From Flagellimonas abyssi (GTDB taxonomy: Bacteria > Bacteroidota > Bacteroidia > Flavobacteriales > Flavobacteriaceae): a stretch of DNA of 64,000 bases. The stretch is taken from contig NZ_JAHZSV010000014.1 of the NCBI RefSeq assembly GCF_019457905.1, positions 62,001 through 126,000 of the forward strand. The letters are read 5' to 3'. The translations under genes and the position numbers were made by a program. Positions 58,685 to 64,000 of this stretch are shown in pieces; position 1 is the first letter of the stretch; every line of letters starts with the position of its first letter. The notes beneath the pieces are model-generated. The model did no database searches, was not told the origin of the DNA, and saw only the letters and a program-made list of their open reading frames with translations.

Positions 58685-59641
58685 CTAAATTTTGAAGAAT
58701 GAATCCACAAACTCGAATTTATTGAATACCTGAAGGTCTTCGATACCCTCACCTACCCCGATATACTTTACCGGAATCTGGAATTGGTCAGAAATACCGA
58801 TGACCACGCCTCCTTTTGCCGTTCCGTCCAATTTGGTCACAGCCAAGCTGGTCACTTCGGTAGCCTTGGTAAATTGCTTTGCCTGTTCAAAGGCATTTTG
58901 TCCTGTTGAGCCATCAAGCACCAATAGTACTTCATGGGGTGCATCGGGAACCACTTTTTGCATGACGCGTTTTACCTTCGACAGTTCGTTCATTAAATTG
59001 ACCTTGTTGTGCAAACGACCTGCGGTATCCACCAAAACTACGTCTGCATTTTCAGCAACGGCAGAATTTAAGGTATCGAACGCCACGGAAGCGGGGTCGC
59101 TCCCCATTTTTTGTTTTACAATGGGCACATCCACACGTTTGGCCCAAACTTCCAATTGGTCAATGGCTGCAGCACGGAAGGTATCGGCGGCACCTAAGAC
59201 CACTTTCATACCGCTGGCCTTGAATTTATGCGCCAACTTTCCGATGGTAGTTGTTTTTCCAACCCCGTTCACGCCTACTACCATGATCACATATGGCTTT
59301 TTGTCTTTGGGAACGGCAATCTCGGTGTCCTCACCAGAATTGGTCTCCGATAGCAAGCCTGCAATCTCTTCACGAAGGATTGTATTGAGCTCGTCGGTAC
59401 CCATGTATTTGTCGCGAGACACACGCTCTTCAATCCGCTCGATGATTTTTAGGGTAGTATTTACGCCCACATCGGAAGTGACCAAGACTTCCTCAAGATT
59501 GTCGAGCACCTCATCATCTACCTTTGACTTACCCGCTACGGCCTTCCCCAGTTTGCCAAAAAAGCTGGTTTTGGACTTCTCCAGACCCCTATCCAGGGTC
59601 TCCTTTTTATCCTTTGAAAATATATTTTTGAATAAGCTCAT
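58685..59641 (-). CDS. ftsY: Signal recognition particle receptor FtsY
   Basis: A 318-residue GTPase that docks ribosome-SRP complexes at the membrane. The start MSLFKNIFSKDK at 59641 fits. The frame upstream to 59743 has no family support. GTPase motifs are GVNGVGKTTTIGKLAH (G1), DTAGRLHN (G3), and TKLDGTAKGG (G4), after an N domain that lacks a long acidic A domain. It lies after the rpmB-rpmG-DUF4295 terminator. Confidence 0.95.
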   Translation of the reverse strand: MSLFKNIFSKDKKETLDRGLEKSKTSFFGKLGKAVAGKSKVDDEVLDNLEEVLVTSDVGVNTTLKIIERIEERVSRDKYMGTDELNTILREEIAGLLSETNSGEDTEIAVPKDKKPYVIMVVGVNGVGKTTTIGKLAHKFKASGMKVVLGAADTFRAAAIDQLEVWAKRVDVPIVKQKMGSDPASVAFDTLNSAVAENADVVLVDTAGRLHNKVNLMNELSKVKRVMQKVVPDAPHEVLLVLDGSTGQNAFEQAKQFTKATEVTSLAVTKLDGTAKGGVVIGISDQFQIPVKYIGVGEGIEDLQVFNKFEFVDSFFKI

Positions 59642-59763
59642 CCTGTGTTCTTTGAGAAAGATCAAAGATAGGAAAGTAAGAGGAGTTTTGTTAACAGAAA
59701 ATTCTTTTGAAATACCCCTGTGACTCCAAGTTGAAGCATCCAACAGAATTATGGGAATAAAAA

Positions 59764-59784
59764 AAGCCGCTAAAAAGCGGCCTT
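59764..59784 (-). terminator. Terminator after the rpmB-rpmG-DUF4295 operon
   Basis: GCCGCT (59766-59771) and AGCGGC (59776-59781) form the stem. Read on the minus strand it ends in a T-run, 25 bases after the DUF4295 stop. Confidence 0.8.
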
Positions 59785-59808
59785 AGTATTGTCACAAGGA
59801 AGTTTTCC

Positions 59809-59961
59809 TTATTTGCTGTTCAACCAGTCGTTAACCATTTCCGGTGCCATTACAGACTCTACGAAAGTGTATGCACCTGTTTTTGGAGACTTTACCATTT
59901 TGATGGCCTTTGTCAACCTCTTGGATGATGACTGAAGTGTTGCTACTGTTTTCTTTGCCAT
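59809..59961 (-). CDS. DUF4295 small basic protein
   Basis: A 50-residue basic protein, MAKKTVATLQSSSKRLTKAI at the start and VMAPEMVNDWLNSK at the end. It is a Bacteroidota-specific conserved protein always found after L33 and L28. Its size, charge and position suggest a ribosome-associated role, which is inference. It begins 37 bases after the rpmG stop. Confidence 0.93.
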   Translation of the reverse strand: MAKKTVATLQSSSKRLTKAIKMVKSPKTGAYTFVESVMAPEMVNDWLNSK

Positions 59962-59998
59962 GGCTTATATTTTTTGCCCTTTACTTTGTAAAAAGCTA

Positions 59999-60181
59999 TT
60001 ACTTAATTTCTTTATGAACGGTCATACGCTTAAGGATAGGATTGTACTTTTTAATTTCCATCCTATCTGGCGTGTTCTTTTTGTTCTTGGTGGTAATATA
60101 CCTAGAAGTACCTGGCATACCAGATTCCTTGTGTTCTGTACACTCTAAAATTACCTGAACCCTATTTCCTTTCTTTGCCAT
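59999..60181 (-). CDS. rpmG: 50S ribosomal protein L33
   Basis: A 60-residue ribosomal protein: [18 protein letters not shown] at the start, then [19 protein letters not shown]. Only one Cys is present, so this is the zinc-free form. It lies between rpmB and the DUF4295 gene. Confidence 0.97.
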   Translation of the reverse strand: MAKKGNRVQVILECTEHKESGMPGTSRYITTKNKKNTPDRMEIKKYNPILKRMTVHKEIK

Positions 60182-60209
60182 TGTATTGTACTTAAAATGC
60201 TTTTACAAC

Positions 60210-60437
60210 TTACTTTTTGGAATTGATTTCCTTCAAGACAGCAGAGATTCCTTTTTTGTTGATGATCTTCAACCCACGGGCAGAAACGTTCAAGGTTACC
60301 CAACGATCTTCCTCTGGAATATAAAACCTCTTCTTGGAGATATTTGAATCAAATCTCCTTTTTGTCTTATTGATAGAAAAGGAAACGTTGTTTCCAAACA
60401 TCACCTTTTTTCCTGTTACTTCACAAACTTTAGACAT
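60210..60437 (-). CDS. rpmB: 50S ribosomal protein L28
   Basis: A 75-residue ribosomal protein, MSKVCEVTGKKVMFGNNVS, with SKKRFYIPEEDRWVTLNVSA and the end GLKIINKKGISAVLKEI. It heads the rpmB-rpmG-DUF4295 operon and has the best promoter in the window just upstream. Confidence 0.97.
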   Translation of the reverse strand: MSKVCEVTGKKVMFGNNVSFSINKTKRRFDSNISKKRFYIPEEDRWVTLNVSARGLKIINKKGISAVLKEINSKK

Positions 60438-60471
60438 CTCCCTAACTATTTGAGTGATTTTATTGAGGCTG

Positions 60472-60503
60472 CAAATTTATACCATTTTACTGGGACGTAC
60501 AAA
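60472..60503 (-). promoter_or_regulatory. Promoter of the rpmB-rpmG-DUF4295 operon
   Basis: On the minus strand TTTG (60500-60503), exactly 20 bases, then TAAATTTG (60472-60479), a full match to the Bacteroidota housekeeping promoter. The -7 element ends 34 bases before the rpmB ATG. Confidence 0.8.
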
Positions 60504-60511
60504 ATTCTTTT

Positions 60512-61762
60512 TCAGAAATTTAAAATTTCTTTATACAATAGCTCAAAAGCCTTGTTAACAGACTTTTTCACGACCCTGTCCCGATGCTTTCCCATCACAA
60601 ATTTATGGGCAAAAGTACCTTTTGGGGTAGCAATTCCAATATAAACAGTCCCAACCTCGGCATCGGAATCTCCCTTGGCGGGCCCCGCATTGCCAGTGGT
60701 GGCTATGGAGAAATCGGTTACCAACTTATTTTTTACGCCAATTGCCATGGCAATGGCGACTTCTTCGCTCACTACGGAATGTTGGTCAATGAGTTCTTGC
60801 GGAACCCCTAACAAATTCACCTTGGCCTCGGTGGCATAGCAGACCATACTCCCTTTAAAGTAGGCGGATGCTCCGGGAACGGAAGTTACTCGCTCGGCAA
60901 TACTGCCCCCCGTAAAACTTTCGGCGGTGGACAAGGTCATTTTTTTATCGGTGAGCAATGTGCCTATCTGTTTTTCGACCCTTCCATCTTCCTCCTCTTC
61001 CCCGTAAATAATGTCACCAATAATAGGATAGAGTTTTTTTACCTGCTCTTCAATACCCTGCAACAGCACTTCCTTATCCGTGCCTTTAGCAGAAAGACGA
61101 AGCCTTACACTACCAATGTTCGGCAGATAGGCAAATTTGATGAATGAAGGCAGATTATCTTCCCAGTCCTCGAGCTTTTCGGCAATCGCACTCTCACCCA
61201 TCCCGTAAGTTAGAATAGTCTTGTGGACAATATGAGGTCGCTTGTACTCTTCTATGATTTTGGGCAAAACGGCAGAGGTCACGAGATTTTTCATCTCGTA
61301 GGGAACTCCCGGCAATGAAACAAAAGCGGTGTTTCCCTTTTTCATCCAAATTCCAGGCGCGGTTCCAAACTCATTATGCAGCACAGTTGCCTTTGACGGA
61401 ACCATAGCCTGTTCCCTGTTCAAATCCGAAATTGGGGTCGTAATATATTTTTTGAAAAGCTCTTCAATGTGATGCAAAACCGAATCGTCCCGGACCAGTT
61501 CATCTTCAAAAAATTCACAAAGTGTAAGCTTGGTGACATCATCCTTTGTGGGGCCAAGACCTCCTGTTATGATTACCACAGAGGACCGTTCACCTGCCTC
61601 TTTCAGAGACCTTAATATATGGTCTTTATCATCCTGAATAGAAGTGATTTGGTAAACAGAGACCCCAATCTTGTTCAGTTCTTTGGAAATAAACGCTGAA
61701 TTGGTATCCACAATCTGACCTATGAGAATCTCATCCCCAATGGTGATTATCTCCGCTTGCAT
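60512..61762 (-). CDS. cinA: Competence/damage-inducible protein CinA, nicotinamide-nucleotide amidase
   Basis: A 416-residue two-domain enzyme. The N-terminal MoCF-like domain has [20 protein letters not shown] and [16 protein letters not shown]. The C-terminal amidase domain (about 255-416) has [16 protein letters not shown] and the end [12 protein letters not shown]. It hydrolyses nicotinamide mononucleotide for NAD recycling, and the first domain may act on ADP-ribose. Its ATG follows the Hpt stop directly (TAG-ATG). Confidence 0.95.
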   Translation of the reverse strand: MQAEIITIGDEILIGQIVDTNSAFISKELNKIGVSVYQITSIQDDKDHILRSLKEAGERSSVVIITGGLGPTKDDVTKLTLCEFFEDELVRDDSVLHHIEELFKKYITTPISDLNREQAMVPSKATVLHNEFGTAPGIWMKKGNTAFVSLPGVPYEMKNLVTSAVLPKIIEEYKRPHIVHKTILTYGMGESAIAEKLEDWEDNLPSFIKFAYLPNIGSVRLRLSAKGTDKEVLLQGIEEQVKKLYPIIGDIIYGEEEEDGRVEKQIGTLLTDKKMTLSTAESFTGGSIAERVTSVPGASAYFKGSMVCYATEAKVNLLGVPQELIDQHSVVSEEVAIAMAIGVKNKLVTDFSIATTGNAGPAKGDSDAEVGTVYIGIATPKGTFAHKFVMGKHRDRVVKKSVNKAFELLYKEILNF

Positions 61763-62101
61763 CTATAAATCAAAGTCATTTTTAAGTTCAGAGACCACTT
61801 GGAGCACATCCTTTTTCAACAAAGGAAATTTTTGTTCTATTTCCTCCATGCTACCGGTTGCCTTACCGAGCGTTTCTATTTCCAAGGCCTTGGCCCTTGT
61901 TTGCTCCATACCCAAAATATCCACGTTGGGTTTAATTTTATGGGCCAACTTATATATGTTTTCATAGTCCTTGCTGCCTATAGCTTTTTCCAGGCTTTCT
62001 AAGTCTTCAGGAACTTCTTCTAAAAAAACGGAGATTACCGAGGTTATAAAATCCTCATCACCTTCCGCCATTTCATTTATTTTATCAAGGTTGTAAATCA
62101 T
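61763..62101 (-). CDS. Histidine phosphotransfer (Hpt) domain protein
   Basis: A 112-residue helical protein. The phosphorylatable His is His54 in YKLAHKIKPNVDILG, the hallmark of Hpt domains that relay phosphate between receiver domains. No histidine kinase or response regulator is next to it. It overlaps the FAH-family gene by one base and is joined to cinA with no gap, an unusual neighbourhood for a signalling protein. Confidence 0.9.
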   Translation of the reverse strand: MIYNLDKINEMAEGDEDFITSVISVFLEEVPEDLESLEKAIGSKDYENIYKLAHKIKPNVDILGMEQTRAKALEIETLGKATGSMEEIEQKFPLLKKDVLQVVSELKNDFDL

Positions 62102-62712
62102 TATTTTACATTAATATCAAACATTTGCTCACCTTCCAATCTACCGACAAGGTAGTCATTTGGGCTTACTTTACCAACACCGGCAGGGGTACCCGTAAAT
62201 ATGATATCTCCCTTTTTCAACATGAAATAAGTGGATATATGAGCTATGATTTCATCTATCTTCCACAGCATCAACGAGGTATTCCCATCTTGGACAATTT
62301 CATTATTTTTTGACAATGAAAATTTCAGGTTGTCCATATCCTTAAACATATCCTTGGAAAGCCATCTTCCAACTACGGCAGCACCATCAAACCCTTTGGC
62401 CTTTTCCCAGGGCAATCCTTTGGATTTTAATTTGGATTGAAGGTCTCTCGCCGTAAAATCTATGCCCAGCCCAACTTCATCATAATATTTATGGGCAAAT
62501 TCTTTGGAAATATGTTTTCCCACTTTTTTGATTTTCACCAGAACTTCCACTTCATAGTGAACATCGCTGGAAAATTCGGGGATATAAAAATCTTGCTCTT
62601 TGGGTAAAATAGCGGAATCGGGCTTTATAAAAACCACAGGTTCGTCCGGACGCTCATTGCTCAATTCGTTTATGTGATCCACATAATTACGTCCTATACA
62701 AATCAGTTTCAT
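62101..62712 (-). CDS. Fumarylacetoacetate hydrolase-family protein
   Basis: A 203-residue metal-dependent hydrolase or decarboxylase of the FAH family, close in size to FAHD1 (acylpyruvase/oxaloacetate decarboxylase). MKLICIGRNYVDHI is the typical start. The metal ligands lie in DVHYEVEVLVKI, and GIDFTARDLQ and FTGTPAGVGKVSP complete the pattern. It overlaps the Hpt gene by one base. Confidence 0.92.
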   Translation of the reverse strand: MKLICIGRNYVDHINELSNERPDEPVVFIKPDSAILPKEQDFYIPEFSSDVHYEVEVLVKIKKVGKHISKEFAHKYYDEVGLGIDFTARDLQSKLKSKGLPWEKAKGFDGAAVVGRWLSKDMFKDMDNLKFSLSKNNEIVQDGNTSLMLWKIDEIIAHISTYFMLKKGDIIFTGTPAGVGKVSPNDYLVGRLEGEQMFDINVK

Positions 62713-62744
62713 AATTTGTTCTCGGGGGTTAAGGTTGGTTTATC

Positions 62745-63518
62745 TTAAAATTTGTTATTGAGCTTGCTCAACTTTATCTGGGTAAGAACTTTTTTGGTGT
62801 AGAGCGGGAAATCGGCGTTCAAAATCCAGCCAAAGTAGCCGGGCTCTTTCTCCATGACCTCTTCCACTGTTTTTCCATTATGTTTTCCAAAGGCAAAAAT
62901 CGGTTCCTGGTTTTCATTGAGGCCGATAAAGCCCGCAAAATCCAGATTTTGTCTTCTTGTAGTGAACTCTGACAGCTTTTTTATATCATTTTCAAGCTCT
63001 GGATATCGGTCCAACTGCGCAAGCAATACCTCGTAGGTCGCCAAGGTATCGGCTTCCGCGCTGTGCGCATCGTCCAAATTCTTATCGCAATAAAATTTAT
63101 AGGCGGCTTCCAGTGTACGTTTTTCCATTTTATGAAAAATGGTCTGTACATCTACGGACACCATACTTTTCATATCAAAATCCACATCGGCACGCAGCAT
63201 TTCCTCGGCCAATAAGGGAATATCGAACCTATCGGAATTAAATCCTCCAAGGTCACTATCGCGAATCATCGCATAAATTTCCCTGGACAGTTGCTTAAAT
63301 GTGGGCTCGTTGGCCACTTTTTCATCGGAAATACCATGAATGGCCTCGGATTCTGCCGGAATGGGCATCTCCGGGTTTACCAACCATGTTCTGCTTTCTT
63401 TATTCCCATTGGGAAAAACCTTCAGGATAGAAATTTCTACAATCCTATCTTTTGCAACATTGGTCCCTGTGGTCTCCAGGTCAAAAAAACAGATAGGCTT
63501 GGTCAATTGTAATTGCAT
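62745..63518 (-). CDS. 3'-5' exonuclease, DnaQ-like
   Basis: A 257-residue DEDDh exonuclease. Exo I is FFDLETTG (Asp13, Glu15), Exo II is GFNSDRFDIPLL, and Exo III is DDAHSAEADT. After the nuclease domain (about 1-175), the last 80 residues match a short C-terminal domain of Bacteroidota exonucleases with FAFGKHNGKTVEEV. It could proofread or process DNA or RNA ends. It lies 32 bases upstream of the FAH-family gene, in the same direction. Confidence 0.93.
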   Translation of the reverse strand: MQLQLTKPICFFDLETTGTNVAKDRIVEISILKVFPNGNKESRTWLVNPEMPIPAESEAIHGISDEKVANEPTFKQLSREIYAMIRDSDLGGFNSDRFDIPLLAEEMLRADVDFDMKSMVSVDVQTIFHKMEKRTLEAAYKFYCDKNLDDAHSAEADTLATYEVLLAQLDRYPELENDIKKLSEFTTRRQNLDFAGFIGLNENQEPIFAFGKHNGKTVEEVMEKEPGYFGWILNADFPLYTKKVLTQIKLSKLNNKF

Positions 63519-63590
63519 GTGGGGCGTTTTAAATAAGGTTCACTAGGCTTCTAAATTAAGAATAGTGACAGGAATATGGCCAGTTTTCTA

Positions 63591-64000
63591 CTATATTTCC
63601 CTATTTATGTCCCAGGCCTCCAAATAATCTGCCACTGATTTCACGAACATTCCGCCCAATGCACCGTTCACCACTCGGTGATCGTAACTGTGCGAGAGGT
63701 ACATTTTACTGCGGATACCTATATATTCACCTTGATCGGTCTCAATTACAGATGGTATTTTTCTGATGGCCCCCAATGCAAGGATTCCAACTTGCGGTTG
63801 ATTGATGATCGGCGTACCAAAAACACTTCCGAAGGAACCAACATTGGTTACTGTGTACGTACCATCTTTTACCTCATCGGGCTTTAATTGATTGTTTCTT
63901 GCCCTATCGGCCAGATCGTTCACTGTTTTGGCCATCCCTACCAAGTTCAATTGGTCGGCATTTTTGATTACGGGCACAATCAGGTTGCCATCGGGCAGGG
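63591..64000 (-). CDS. 2-oxo acid dehydrogenase E2 acyltransferase, C-terminal part (cut by window end)
   Basis: The frame is open through the right edge (LPDGNLIVPVIKNAD is encoded at the edge), so the start is outside. The visible part is the C-terminal catalytic domain of a dihydrolipoamide acyltransferase: TVTNVGSFGSVFGTPIINQPQ and the end SYDHRVVNGALGG. The usual HxxxDG motif has Asn in place of Asp here. Lipoyl domains lie outside the window. Which dehydrogenase complex it serves cannot be told. Confidence 0.9.
   Translation of the reverse strand, partial: LPDGNLIVPVIKNADQLNLVGMAKTVNDLADRARNNQLKPDEVKDGTYTVTNVGSFGSVFGTPIINQPQVGILALGAIRKIPSVIETDQGEYIGIRSKMYLSHSYDHRVVNGALGGMFVKSVADYLEAWDINREI

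Noticed and set aside
58800-59723. A 307-codon frame on the plus strand opposite ftsY
   Set aside because: It is the antisense of a certain housekeeping gene, is rich in Ser and Thr without any fold pattern, and arises from the codon bias of ftsY.

Overview
The window is a 64 kb chromosomal segment that looks like a marine Flavobacteriaceae (Bacteroidota), probably near Allomuricauda or Maribacter. The genus is an inference from gene content, not a database match. The phylum call rests on several things: a SusC/SusD pair with a FecI-type sigma factor and FecR anti-sigma factor, the rpmB-rpmG-DUF4295-ftsY order, promoters of the form TTTG-N19-21-TAnnTTTG, a flavobacterial crtI-crtB-crtZ set, and weak Shine-Dalgarno sites with several GTG starts. 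I see no insertion sequence, prophage, CRISPR array or rRNA operon. There is one tRNA, tRNA-Leu(GAG).

Layout. 1-2.8 kb: end of a carbamoyltransferase gene coupled to a DUF5989 protein and an SxtJ-type membrane protein, facing an SGNH hydrolase. 2.9-24.6 kb: a glucuronoxylan and hexuronate locus. It holds GH10 xylanase, GH115 glucuronidase, an acetylesterase, GH43 (frameshifted), UxuA, an SDR reductase, GH67, UxaC, KDPG aldolase, a three-gene TRAP transporter, a LacI-family regulator, a sodium/solute symporter and KDG kinase. 24.8-27.4 kb: deoC, deoD and an MscS-type channel. 27.5-37.3 kb: two alkaline phosphatases (one fused to a PLC-like domain), SusD, SusC, FecR and an ECF sigma factor. 37.5-45.5 kb: tRNA-Leu, an unknown 7TM protein, an AGCS symporter, a CarH-like B12-binding MerR regulator with crtI, crtB and crtZ, and two TlpA-like proteins. 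45.6-64 kb: mostly housekeeping (aconitase, MoxR ATPase, two SurA/PpiC foldases, RimO, amidase, FtsY, L33, L28, CinA, exonuclease, end of a 2-oxo-acid dehydrogenase E2).

How the genes work together. The xylan locus encodes a full route from glucuronoxylan to pyruvate and glyceraldehyde-3-phosphate: GH10, GH115, GH67 and GH43 cut the chain and side groups, the TRAP system and the symporter probably import uronate or sugar, and UxaC, the SDR, UxuA, KdgK and KDPG aldolase finish catabolism. A palindrome, GCAATCGATTGC, recurs with 9-12 of 12 matches at six intergenic sites in this locus only, beside the LacI-family gene. In two promoters the -33 TTG lies inside the palindrome. This is the best evidence in the window for a local regulon. 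It also has oddities: one operator sits between two convergent gene ends, the GH43 gene has a one-base frameshift, and no SusC/SusD pair is present.

The phosphatase block looks like a sigma/anti-sigma controlled phosphoester scavenging system. The carotenoid block looks like a light- and B12-controlled operon whose sensor lacks one of the His ligands known in Thermus CarH and which has no lycopene cyclase gene nearby.
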